In this document: one piece after another, positions 1 to 18,934 of the stretch
Numbering within the stretch: the first letter of the stretch is position 1
Layout of the letters: each line of letters opens with the position of its first letter
Origin: Cristatella mucedo
Lineage: Eukaryota > Bryozoa > Phylactolaemata > Cristatellidae
Direction: 5' to 3'
NCBI GenBank assembly: GCA_009760855.2
Contig: WPIO01000003.1
Coordinates: 877,501-906,000, forward strand
Length of the DNA stretch: 28,500 bases
The notes under the pieces: model-generated
Seen by the model: only the letters and a program-made list of their open reading frames with translations
The model's database searches: none
Told to the model about the DNA's origin: nothing
Translations under genes and position numbers: made by a program

Positions 1-626
1 TTTGACACCGGAACGATGGAGCTTAATTAGCAATGTGATCTTCTTAGGCTGGCAAGCAATCGAGGCGACGGGGCTGTGAAAACATGAATCTTATAAACAC
101 GAACCTCAAAGAATTTTTTTGCAGGCAAAAAAGTTTCAAAGCCACTAAACTGGCGCTTGAGCTGAGTGAATCAGCTATTCTGCCAAGGTTATGCCAGAGA
201 ACATAAACTGCCCGTGATAGCCCAGCAAACCTTGGCTTTCTATGATGCAACTGTTAAGCCGTCTGTCGTATGGGGTGGAAATACCATGCCCACTTATGGC
301 AATGAGTTTGTAGAGAGGCCAATCAGTATTTGACTTTTTAAATGATATACATGCTATTAATGGAATACTTTTCACAATCTCAGCCTTCAGAAGATCACAA
401 CACTGGGGGGGTCGTACGAGGGATGGTCTGATATGGGGCTCTTGGGAGACCAACAGGAACTTTTCTATTTCATACAGGTTATGCATATGGGAAGTATGGT
501 TTTCGAAAGCAATATAAGGTAGAGGTACAGCAGTATAAGATAATTCCTGGTAAAGGTTGTGAGCCTTTACCTCTGCCGGCTGACAGCTAGACATCCCATA
601 GCTTGACATTCGAAGCAAAGCTTAAC
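1..626. other. No recognisable gene (upstream intron or flank)
   Basis: Nothing here matches a family I know. The 147-codon open frame on the - strand (175-618) shows no domain, signal peptide or repeat, and its composition looks like chance. Because the first UTP6 exon seen at 1203 starts in the middle of the protein, this stretch is probably part of an upstream UTP6 intron. Confidence 0.5.
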
Positions 627-705
627 AGGCTCGAGTGCTGTGGCTTATATGAAGTGCCTGAATAGAGATTAAGTTCTCATCAAGTGCTTTACTAATGAAT
701 TATAT
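627..705 (+). mobile_element. SINE-B 3' fragment
   Basis: From GGCTCGAG (a remnant of tRNA box B) to about 705, this segment follows the SINE-B copies at 6413-6566 and 14393-14530. It has the tail core GAATAGAGATTAAGTTCTC. The tRNA-like head before box B is missing, so it is a truncated or decayed copy. LINE-A has a related tail, but the box-B remnant and the GAATAGAGATT spelling favour SINE-B. Confidence 0.5.
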
Positions 706-1202
706 ATTTATATACATTTGAAAAGTATAAAGAGATTTCATTCCCCTAGAGTGATATGCGAATATCTCATTATAATAAATGAATGGTTCAGTTTGGTTTA
801 TTTTTATTTTAATCATTTATTTGGAAGTAGTTTTTTTGTTTAATTTCCATGCTTTCTGGTGCATTGGACCTTATGTTTTGCCAAAATCCACAGGAAAGCA
901 TCAATTCAGAGTTTTGTTCTCCACTCTAAGTGCTGATGTGTGTACTATAGAAGAGTGTATGCAAATATGGGAAGGTTTTGAGATTTACACAGTGCAACGT
1001 GGCCTTCACTGACGTAGGGGATTGTCTTTTCACATTATTACTAGGACCCTGTGGTTTGCGTGTTAGTTGCTCAAGAGCTAGAAGTTAACAATAGACGACA
1101 CGATTTCTAGGCACCAACGGCAGGGCAGGTTTTTAGCATGTGCACTGCCCCTGGCCGCCGAGTGCAGTCACATTGCCACACCTCTGCTGTCCTTTGTTTC
1201 AG
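706..1202. other. AT-rich intron sequence ending in a splice acceptor
   Basis: No convincing gene is present. The 77-codon open frame at 779-1012 is hydrophobic at its start but matches nothing I recognise. The segment ends in a pyrimidine-rich tract and TTTCAG at 1197-1202, the acceptor of the first UTP6 exon in the window. Confidence 0.45.
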
Positions 1203-10794
<9,592 letters not shown>

Positions 10795-11744
10795 CTGCTC
10801 TTTTGTTTATCTAAGTGCCGATCTATTGTCAGCAATGTCTCACCTTCTGCTTCTTGTTATGCCGGTGACAGATTCCAGGGCAGGCACTAACTTTAATGGT
10901 GCTCCACTCTACGTTGCCCGATGTTAAAGGACTCGTGAGTTCACTCGGGAGAGACCTGGGCGAGCGGTGACCCTGAAGTGTTTATTAAATGAATGTGCAT
11001 CTGTCTCGGCGTTCGATTGAAGCTCGATCTTTCAAGCATGCTAGTCATATGCAGGCTGCATTGGCCGATTTGGTTCCCCGGCCCTGCTTAATGGAATTTT
11101 TTGCCTGCTGCTCTTAAAGTTCCTTGTTTGCATCTCTCTCCTTGTTGGTCTAAGGGAAAGCAAAGCTAGAAACTCAATTATCCCTTACAGCATTCGCTGC
11201 ATCCACGGAGAAAACTCTTTTGGTGGCTATTCTTGTTTTGATATCGTTTATCTCCAGCCGATGTTAATAATAATGATGCATTTGTGGGTTTGCAGGGCTA
11301 AGAGAAAAATCTTTTTTTTTTTAGAGACTTGTATCACAAGCAGATTTCAAAGCATTAATCATTGCCAGTAAGTTAGTAATTGCTAACGATGCATTTGAGC
11401 GAAGAAGTGAAAGCTCTGCTTAGATTACCAGCAGAAGGTGGCGTGTAGAATCACTAGCAGTAAAGACACCGACTCTAATGAAGCACCCAAAACAAATTAG
11501 GCATTACCGACCAATAAGGAGCAAGCAATGACAACACGTGACTTTGCTAGTGCTCTTTGCTAGCACACTGCTCAACAAGAATGAAAGGCGAAGCGCTAGC
11601 CAAGAATGACGGGCTAGCAATTCTCGGATAGTACAATTTATATCGAGCACTAACTATCGGAACCAAACTCTTTTAAAGCAACTCGCTATCTTGGAAGGAA
11701 AGCGTTTCAATCGGATTGCAATGCAATGCTCACGTTTTGCCGTA
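10795..11744. other. UTP6 3' UTR and downstream flank
   Basis: A possible poly(A) signal ATTAAA lies at 10984-10989, about 190 bp after the stop, in TTTATTAAATG. The rest shows no gene or repeat family. Confidence 0.4.
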
Positions 11745-12245
11745 ACTAATAATAATAATAATAATAATATTGCACTTGATAAAGCGCCCTCAGAGAACTT
11801 AATCTCTCTCTAGGCGCTTTACATTTACTGCAAAGTGAAATGCAATTGAATGGTAAGTAAAATCATGCTTGAAAAACAAACAAAATGAATAATATGGTTA
11901 GGGGTGACATGCACAGGGTAAGCATGCAAATGTGGTTAGTGGCAGCATGCAGTGTCAGCACGCATAAGCACTTCAAGGACGAATCACAGGGACCCACTAA
12001 ATGCTGTCCTAAATGGGCGTGTTTTTAAGTTTCTTTTAAATGTGGTCAGGTCAGGGGATGTTCTGACGCAGGTCGGGAGGGAGTTCCAGGCTTTGGGAGC
12101 ATACGAGCTAAATGCACGGTCTCCAAAGGATTTAAGGTTTGTACGAGGTATTTCCAGACTGTTGGATTCCGAAAAGCGAGTGGTACGATGCTTGGCCTGA
12201 TGGGGTAGTATATCTGAAAGATATGCTGGAGAAACTGTTAGCATA
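11745..12245 (-). mobile_element. LINE-A 3' fragment
   Basis: (AAT)n at 11747-11769, then the tail stem-loop with perfect GCGCC/GGCGC pairing, the 3' UTR, and 86 open codons on the - strand (11984-12244) with PAYLSD, HRTTRFSESNSL, LKSFGDRAFSSYAPKAWNSL and P. This is the C-terminal part of an L2/CR1-like reverse transcriptase. It is one of the less decayed copies. Confidence 0.85.
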
Positions 12246-12290
12246 TTGTACGGGCAGTAAGACCATTAAGCAGTGAGATACACGTCATGA

Positions 12291-12452
12291 CCGTGATGGC
12301 ACACTAGGTAAGGCGGTTGCTTTCACGACCTCGGTCCCGAGGTCGTGGGTTCGATTCCTGTGGTGGGCGATTATCGCCACTGCAAGCGGTGTTGATAGCC
12401 GTAAAGGCTCTTCTGTCGCTATACAAAAAGAGGCTGTTTAATCAGCTAGGAT
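12291..12452 (+). mobile_element. SINE-A copy 1
   Basis: It starts CCGTGATGGCACACTAGG (box A region) and has box B GGGTTCGATTCC. Between the boxes is an 11-bp inverted repeat (12324-12334 with 12337-12347). The body has CACTGCAAGCGGTG and the end TATACAAAAAGAGGCTGTT. It is closely similar to the copies at 15915 and 21132, and lies just beyond the LINE-A fragment. Confidence 0.85.
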
Positions 12453-12525
12453 GACAGGATGTTAAACGTGCATAGGCTAACATGACTGTGGTATCCTAAT
12501 CGAGGAATACGAAAGTTTGGCAATG

Positions 12526-13137
12526 CTACGTGGCTGATAGGCGGACTTGACCGGGAATGTTGACTTTCAATTGAGAGGCTTTTTGTAATACGACATCCAG
12601 AGTATGCGTGGAAGCTACATGAGATCTCAGTGCTGGTCGTATTTTGTTTACAGGGTCAAGCATTTTGGTTTCCCTAGTTTCAGCAGTTTTTACTATTGCT
12701 AATAGTAAAGTTACGTCGTTATGAAATTTTGAGTGTTTGCTGGCGTGCAATTTTCTAATTAAGCGAGTGCACTGCAAACGAGTTGGGAGTGTAATGGTGC
12801 TGCATGGCAGGGAGCGATCGAAGCCCGTCCGGTTAGATGCGGTCAGTGTTTTTCTGGGTGGGAATCTGGTTGGCGGCCTGCAGCGTCCTCGCCTCGCCCC
12901 ATTTGCCTGTCGGTCTCTGTTACCCAAAGGTTGACGTGATCGGGCAGAATGTCGGTGGAGGACCACACTGCTCATTGTTTCGGGATAAGCGGATGTACAG
13001 GTAGCGCTCCAAAGGCCAGAAGTGAGTACGTGGGATGCGCTGGACTCGTTCATTTCGCCTAAGCCAGCCGTGCTGCTCAATTGCCAAGCGTAGCCCACAG
13101 CGAGCCAACGAAGTGTGGTCACTCGCCGGCGCTTCAC
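12526..13137 (-). other. Unrecognised 203-codon open frame
   Basis: The longest open frame in the window without simple repeats. The predicted protein is rich in Ser, Thr and Arg, with no signal peptide, membrane segment, Cys/His pattern or domain that I know. It could be chance, a gene exon, or part of an unrecognised mobile element. I do not call it a gene. Confidence 0.15.
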
Positions 13138-14009
13138 AATCGGAGATACGATTCGGTTGCGGTCGAAAGCTCTGAAAAGGTGAAAGCAACATAGACTACT
13201 TTATAGGTTGAGACACCCTCGGGTGCTGGCGAGATTCCCCGAGGTTTGACCTGTGGCTGGGTGAGCTCGGGAGGCCAGTTTTTCGATGCTTGACAGAACG
13301 ACGGAACGTGAGACGAGCGTTTGCCTGTTTTGTAACTCACTACTAGAGTCTCAGTAAAGCTTTCCGAGCACTTTGAGTTCTCTTAGTTTTGATTTTACGG
13401 GAAAGAAAACGCTTTTGTAATTCATATAACCATTTTAGTCACAAACGTCGAGTGAATCAAGTGCCACGTCAAGCGGACACAGCTGCGGTGGTAGAACAGT
13501 CTTGTATGCATGCCTGCAGTAATTCAAGCGAATGCTCACTTGTCAACAAAGAATATCTGAGGTACACGTTAGCATCCTGGAAGTGCGTGCACGAACAACT
13601 GATTTGCTTGTTAATTGCCAAATTAAAGTCATTATTAATTGAAAATACGTTTAGAGTTATTTGCAACGAATTTTCACCAAGAAACGCTAGCACATACGAC
13701 ACTCCAGCTGAAAATAATTCGAACCGTGAGCAAGGGCTGCCATTGGTAGAAATGTAATTACCAAAAAATCGCTCATTGCAATGACAATGAACGGGCAGCT
13801 TTCTTGCTGTGCCAATGTTAGTATTTATTAAGGTCAGATGCAATCGTAGAGGGAGTAAATGTGCTCTCTATTCACAATTGAAGCAACATGTTAAAGGAGA
13901 ATGGAGTTCTGTGGAGTGTTTGGGCAGGTCAAGGTCTCTTACTCAGTCATCAAGATCAGATTTCGACATTTGTTTAGGTGCTGGAACAGCAAAAGCATCA
14001 TAGTAGTAA
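13138..14009. other. No recognisable gene
   Basis: Overlapping frames of 122-124 codons on both strands (13389-13757 and 13469-13843) have no family features. No repeat is identified. Confidence 0.4.
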
Positions 14010-14130
14010 TCAACTTCGCCTTCAGTTGAACTCCCTTTGCAGCAAATGTAAAGCACCTAGAGAGAGATTGAGTTCTCTGAGGGCGCTTAATCAACTGCAT
14101 TACTATTATTATTATTATTATTATTATTGA
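14010..14130 (+). mobile_element. LINE-A 3' tail fragment
   Basis: TTTGCAGCAAATGTAAAGCACC, the AGAGAGATTGAGTTCTCT stem-loop and a (ATT)n end (14100-14128) match the end of the other LINE-A copies. Nothing upstream could be assigned to the reverse transcriptase. Confidence 0.75.
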
Positions 14131-14392
14131 ACTCAATCCCTGTCAGTCACTATATCGTCGACTGTAACAGGCGGAACAGCAACTTCCACATCATCACTGT
14201 TGGGTACAGGTCGCATCGCTGATGATTGATTTGGATATTCAATTTACGCTTACTCTTCTTTCTGAAGCCTTGCACGTTAGTGATACACAAATAGCAATTC
14301 GAGATACGGTCAGTCCGTTTTCTCCAAAACATTGATACTCTTCACGGCATGCATTTGCTTTAACCTTCCAGTCACCGTCTTAAATTTTCTAG
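14131..14392. other. No recognisable feature
   Basis: Short unique-looking spacer between a LINE-A tail and a SINE-B copy. Confidence 0.4.
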
Positions 14393-14530
14393 CGATTAGG
14401 GTGCTCGCCCGACCAAGGTCAAGGTGAAAACAGCTGACCTAGGTCGTGGGGTCGTGCCCGTGGCGTGTGTGAAGCGCTCGAATAGAGATTAAAATCTCTT
14501 AGGTCGCTATAAAAAAATAATTATATTTAT
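14393..14530 (+). mobile_element. SINE-B copy, + strand
   Basis: GGGTGCTCGCCCGACC (head), a decayed box B (TCGTGGGGTCGTGCCC), GAAGCGCTCGAATAGAGATT and an AT-rich end. The inner tail stem reads AGAGATT/AATCTCT, longer than in the other copies. Confidence 0.75.
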
Positions 14531-14799
14531 ATTTGTTCTACACACGGCTCGCACTTCATATGTGGTGCCCGAGCCTTATCCTGATCTCCCAGTTAGGCAT
14601 CCGAAGTTGGCACGATGGTACTATTTGATAACTCTACTAATCGGTAACCGCTGCTCTACGCGCATATGGAGTAGTATATGTGTACACAATTCTTTCACTT
14701 CAATGACATCTTAAATTGTAAACACCCGCTGATTTAAAAAACTATATCAACCAAATATAATATTCAGCTATATGCCAAATGGCTCATCGTTCTAAACAT

Positions 14800-15309
14800 T
14801 GTTACGAACGCGGTATGTGGCTTCCACGTCCGGTCGCGACTAGGCCGCAAACGCAGCGCTCATAATGGTGCTAGTCTCAGCTGATGTGCGACAAATACCA
14901 CCGACTCCCGATCTTTGTAGCGCGGCCTGTACTTGTATGTGCTGCACCAATGCAAGCAGGTGCATGCCGACAGTAGCAGAAATGTGGTAGCGACGACGAC
15001 GAACGCTCGTACCGAAGCATGCAGAGTCCGTATCCTCAACCCAGACAATTATAGCTGACAGCAGCAGACCGTTAAAGACGCACTCCAAAGCAAATTTGGC
15101 CTAGAGCGAACGTCAGCTCCAATGCCAACGCCACGAGTCTCAGATCGTCGCCGCCCCCTCGGGTAGCCGGCCTTTTATATGGCCTCAGCGACAAAACATT
15201 GCATAATCTCACGTTGCGATTAATCGCATAATCTCATAATCGCATAAAACAGTCAATCGTTAAAATTTATCCGGTTTAGCTCGTGCAATCATTACAGCAT
15301 TAACACTCA
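14800..15309. mobile_element. Candidate solo LTR, Ty3/gypsy-like ends
   Basis: The 510-bp segment starts TGTTACGAAC, a start often seen in Ty3/gypsy LTRs, and ends in CA. It is flanked by a 4-bp direct repeat ACAT (14796-14799 and 15310-15313). A TATA-like TTTTATATGG lies at about 15173-15182. It is GC- and CpG-rich compared with its surroundings. No second copy or internal region is present, so this depends on short signals that can arise by chance. Confidence 0.42.
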
Positions 15310-15420
15310 ACATTTATGTCGCTAAGTGACCTAAAGGTAAAACTAATGAAAGCCAATATTATCATAGGCAATGTGTAATAGGGTGGCTGGATATGCCATA
15401 ACGCGTAGTAAATGGGGAAC

Positions 15421-15462
15421 TCGGCCAACATGACTTCGCTCTTAGCGAATTCATGTTGGCCG
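15421..15462. repeat. 41-nt near-perfect palindrome
   Basis: CGGCCAACATGA at 15422-15433 is exactly complementary to TCATGTTGGCCG at 15451-15462. Inside it TTCGCT pairs with AGCGAA, leaving a single mismatched pair and a 3-nt CTT loop. The stem is about 18 bp long. Confidence 0.88.
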
Positions 15463-15914
15463 ACTAAGTCGCGGCGTTGGATGCGCCCAGTCATGCTTCT
15501 AGATGGGTGCAGTCGTGCTCCGGCGTAGCGGCCATGCGCGTGCGCATGCGGCAACGAGGAGCCGAAGCTCTAGTGGGAGACTGGAGACTGGAGCAAGCAC
15601 GCTCGTGGCTCGTAGGGATTTTATATTACGCTTTTCCCGTGTAGCGTGTTGTTCGTTGCTGCCTTCCGTGAGCTGAGCTTTATCGCACTAGTAAATCCAC
15701 GTTACTGCAGCCAATTTCGTACCGATGTGGTTGTCTCGGCTGGTAGTTGTGTGGATAGCCGCTCATTTTAAAGATTGCTCAAGTACGGGTTCGACGAATT
15801 ACCGAAATTCACCGCACTATACTCTAATTAGGCTAACATCGACCAGGCATTGGCGTTGCCGAGCTCAAATTTTGCTCCGATATTGTAATACACACCCGAT
15901 TTTACCTTAGTGAG
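15463..15914. other. No recognisable gene
   Basis: GC-rich at its left end, falling to average. The short open frames have no motif. Confidence 0.4.
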
Positions 15915-16082
15915 CCGTGATGGCACACTAGGTAAGGCGGTTGCTTTTCACGACCTCGGCCCCGAGGTCGTGGGTTCGAATCCTGCGGTGGGCGATCCTT
16001 TATCTCCACTGCAAGCGGTGGTGATAGCTGTAAAGGCTCTTCCGTCGCTATACAAAAAGAGGCTGTTAAATCAGCTAGCATT
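15915..16082 (+). mobile_element. SINE-A copy 2
   Basis: Perfect box B GGTTCGAATCC, the box A region TGGCACACTAGG, and an exact 11-bp inverted repeat between the boxes (15949-15959 with 15962-15972). The tail runs through TACAAAAAGAGGCTGTTAAA. It is the best-preserved of the three SINE-A copies and lies about 50 bp from the end of a - strand LINE-A. Confidence 0.87.
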
Positions 16083-16130
16083 TTTTATCCGCAAAATTTC
16101 ATGTCGCTATGCGCCCACTCGCTCACTTAT

Positions 16131-17265
16131 GCAATAAGAATAACAATAATGATGCACTTGATAAAGCACCCTCAGAGAACTCAATCTCTTTCTAGGCGCA
16201 TTACATTGGCTGCAAAGGGAAACGCGATTGAATGGCGAGTAATATCTTGCTTGATAAACAACATGAATAACATGATTAGGGGTGACATGCAGAGGGTCAG
16301 CGTGCGAGTGTGGTTAGTGGAAGCATGCACAGTGTCAGCACGCATGCGCACATAAAGGACGAATCACAGGGACCCACTAAATGCTGTCCTGAATAGGTTT
16401 GTTTTAAGTTCTTTTTAAATGTGGCCGAGTCAGGGTATGTTCTGACACAAGTTGGAAGTGAGTTCCAGGCTTTAGGAGCATACCAACAAATGCATGGTCT
16501 CCAAAGGATTTGAGGTTTGCACGAAGTATTGGTAAACTGTTGGATTCCGAAAAGCGAAAAGTACGATGCTTGGCCTGGTGGAGGTGTAGATCTGAGAGAT
16601 GTGCTGGAGCCAAAGAATGAAGTGACCTAAAAGTGAGCGACAAAACCTTAAAGTCGATCCGTTGCTTGACTGAGAGCCAGTGCAGGTCAGCGAGAAGTGG
16701 TGTGATGTGGCAACTGCGACGCCCATGACAGACAAGCCTAGCTGCGGAGCTTTGCACCGGCTGCAATCACCTGATTGGAAATGCCGGTAGGCCACTAAGC
16801 AGTAAGTTGCAGAAGTCAAGACGGGATGTCACAAATGAATGGACCAACTTAGACTTGGTATCCTTATCTAAACAAGCTTGACTGTTAGCACTGTTAAAGT
16901 TAGTTTTATCATCGTTAGTTTTAGAAAATTTGCTGCCATCCACGTGCGGATGTCATCAATACATGCAGCAAGTGAGTTGAGAGAATTCAAGGTGCTCGAA
17001 GGCTGGGAGGGATCAAAGCAAAGGTACAACTCAGTGTCATCCGCATAGAAGTATGTGAAAGCCTAGATTGTGCTCGGCAGTCACATCGGCCAGAGGGAGA
17101 GTGTAAACCGTTAACAGAACCGGACCTTGCACGGATCCTCGAAGTACCCCATATTTTAGAGGTACCTTGGATGACTTTTGTCCATTCCCGTCAATACTCT
17201 GCAGTCTTCCACTGAGATGTGCAATGAGCTTCAACGAAGGATGCCTCTTCTTCCGCAATCCACCA
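16131..17265 (-). mobile_element. LINE-A, longest copy (reverse transcriptase C-terminal half)
   Basis: Read on the - strand: LIAHLSGRLQSIDGNGQ, LKYGVLRGSVQGPVLLTVYT, LPLADV and HNLGFH (finger/palm region of a non-LTR reverse transcriptase), then a gap with stops. The C-terminal region follows with QSSAARLVCHGRRSCHITP, LLADLHWLSVKQRIDFKVL, SLTFRSLHSLAPAHLSDL and HRTFRFSESNSL. The 3' UTR and tail stem-loop end at a short AAT-rich run near 16131-16155. The order and motifs fit the L2/CR1 group. It has several stops and shifts. The part beyond 17265 may continue the element up to the mitochondrial insertion. Confidence 0.87.
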
Positions 17266-17402
17266 CAATTCTTTTTTAGTTCTCTTTAATCCACCACAAA
17301 TCAACTGCACAAAGCCCCAACAAGTTTTGAATATCAAACTACGCTTCATGTTCAATGTACCCAGAAAACTTTCGAGCGATTCCGCTCAAGACTTTATAAA
17401 GG
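17266..17402. other. Spacer between LINE-A and the mitochondrial insertion
   Basis: Possibly more LINE-A coding sequence on the - strand, too decayed to assign. The left edge of the mitochondrial sequence falls at or just before 17403. Confidence 0.35.
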
Positions 17403-17465
17403 GACTAGATAAGCTAGGTGAAGCTATCGGGCTCATATCTCGAAGATGGGATTCCCCCTCTGGTA
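17403..17465 (+). tRNA. trnM: Mitochondrial tRNA-Met (NUMT copy)
   Basis: The sequence folds as a cloverleaf: acceptor GACTAGA/TCTGGTA with one end mismatch and one G-T pair, D arm AGCT/AGCT with loop AGGTGA, anticodon arm TCGGG/CTCGA with loop CTCATAT (anticodon CAT), and a short T arm GGG/CCC. As a nuclear copy it is probably not expressed. Confidence 0.78.
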
Positions 17466-17515
17466 AAAGTTAACCTGGTAAATGCTAACTTTATGGTTAC
17501 CCTTTTAATTAAAAA
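17466..17515 (+). other. Possible degenerate tRNA or hairpin before nad1
   Basis: TAAAAG near 17464 can pair with CTTTTA near 17501, and TTAACC with GGTTAC inside it, giving a tRNA-like closing stem of about 45 nt. No clear anticodon arm is visible, so I do not name a tRNA. Confidence 0.3.
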
Positions 17516-17521
17516 AACCTA

Positions 17522-18440
17522 ATGGTTATAGTAGCTGTCTTACTGGCAGTGGCTTTCCTTACTTTGATTGAGCGTAAGGTACTCAGGTACATTCAACTAC
17601 GAAAAGGGTCCAACAAGGTCGGATTTGGGAATCTCTCCCAGTCCTTTGCTGATGCTATTAAGTTGTTTACGAAAGAAAACTCACGAGTAACTCTTTCAAA
17701 CCCCCTAGCCCATAAGCTAGCTCATTTTCTTTCTTGGATTCTATCATTTACCTTGTGAGTGCTTTACGTATCCCCTTTTAGCGGGTACTACATTCCCTTA
17801 GCAATCTTGTTGTTCCTCTGTCTGTATTTTTAGGGTGAATGTTTACACTACTCTTATTTTTGGGTGATCTTCTAATTCAAAGTATGCTCTTCTAGGAGCA
17901 CTTTGAGCTATCCCTCAGACTATTTCCTATGAAGTGAGGATAGCTCTCCGACTCTTAAAAGTAGCAATTGTTTCCCATTCTTACAATTTAAGGGTGTTCT
18001 AAGAAGAACAGGGCTGGTCTTGACTTTCTTTGTTCCTAATACCTTTAGCTATAATGTGATTTACCTCTTCTTTAGCAGAGACTAACCGAGCGACTTTGAC
18101 TTTGCTGAGGGGGAGTCAGAGCTTGTCTCTGGGTTCAACGTTGAGTATGGGGCAAAAGGAATTAACTTCTTGTTTACGGCAGAATATTCCAATATTATCT
18201 TCATAAGGATACTTACGGGAGTCCTCTGCCCTGAAGGAGGAACTAGAATGTGGGTATGAAGGTCTCCTGCTGTGTGTACTATGAAAGTAGTGATTGTAAC
18301 ACTAACCTTTTTATGGGTTCGAGGTTCATTCCCTCGTCTTCGGTGAGACCAACTTATGTATCTCACTTGAAAAGGATTCCTCCTGACGTCGTCTCCTACT
18401 TTAATCCCCCTCCCCTTAAAAGGAATTATGTCCACTTTGT
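17522..18440 (+). pseudogene. nad1: nad1 (NADH dehydrogenase subunit 1), NUMT pseudogene
   Basis: ND1 is a membrane subunit of respiratory complex I. The first frame has LTLIERKVL-x-YIQLRKG, then [10 protein letters not shown] and LSWILSFTL followed by TGA (Trp). After a frameshift near 17825-17835 the protein continues as GWSSNSKYALLGAL and QTISYEV with TGA as Trp. Another 1-base loss near 18090 follows AETNRA. The C-terminal part reads WVRGSFPRLRWDQLMYLTWK, again with TGA as Trp. AGG occurs in ERKVL-x-Y and ISYEV-x. The upstream limit is uncertain because an in-frame TAA lies just before 17522. Confidence 0.92.
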
Positions 18441-18509
18441 AATAGCAAAGTGTATGTTCAGGTAGACTTATAATCCACTTTACACAAGTAAATTGTGATA
18501 CAATACTCG

Positions 18510-18569
18510 AATGATAGGGGAATCTCTAACCCCAACTTCCAAAGTTTGTATTATAGATGCAATATCTTT
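18510..18569 (-). tRNA. trnP: Mitochondrial tRNA-Pro (NUMT copy)
   Basis: On the - strand the acceptor AAAGATA pairs with TATCATT at six of seven positions. The anticodon loop TTTGGAA (anticodon TGG) is closed by CAAAC/GTTGG with one mismatch, and the T arm is GGGG/CCCC with loop TTAGAGATT. The D arm is weak. A trnP between nad1 and nad6 occurs in several invertebrate mitochondrial genomes. Here it is opposite in strand to both. Confidence 0.6.
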
Positions 18570-18570
18570 C

Positions 18571-18885
18571 GATACATGACACTCATGTTCCTCTTAGTGC
18601 TAACCCTCACTGTGTCGTCAGCTATGCCTATCTTCCAACAGGAATTCCTTCAGGAATAGCTCTCCTTTTCTTAGCCTTCTTGAGGACTACTTTCTTAGGG
18701 TTTTTTATTGACTCCTGGTATTGCTATCTGCTGTTCTTAATTTACATTAGGGGTATAGTGGTAGCCTTTAGCTATGTATTTGCTATGGCCCAAAATACTC
18801 TCTTCTTAGTGGTCCGTAAAGTGCCTTTGATAGTTACCTTAGCTAACTTCACCTGTATTCTATCTTGCAGCAGTTATTAGAACAA
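18571..18885 (+). pseudogene. nad6: nad6 (NADH dehydrogenase subunit 6), truncated NUMT pseudogene
   Basis: The hallmark ND6 segment is clear: DSWYCYLLFLIYI-x-G then IVVAFSYVFAMAQN, where x is an AGG codon in a position usually held by Gly or Ser. The N-terminal part (LVLTLTVSSAMPIFQQEF) is in another frame, giving a shift near 18640-18655. Only about 100 of the usual 150-170 residues are present before the sequence changes to rrnL on the other strand. Confidence 0.85.
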
Positions 18886-18934
18886 GTTATAGGTAGCGGT
18901 TAACATTTTTAATTTATGGTTTATTATAAGAGTT

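Noticed and set aside
12287-12360. Possible functional tRNA gene (boxes A and B)
   Set aside because: The inter-box palindrome prevents a proper cloverleaf, and the same sequence with a shared non-tRNA body recurs at 15915 and 21132, so it is a SINE.
18082-18435. 117-codon - strand open frame
   Set aside because: It is antisense to nad1 in the NUMT.
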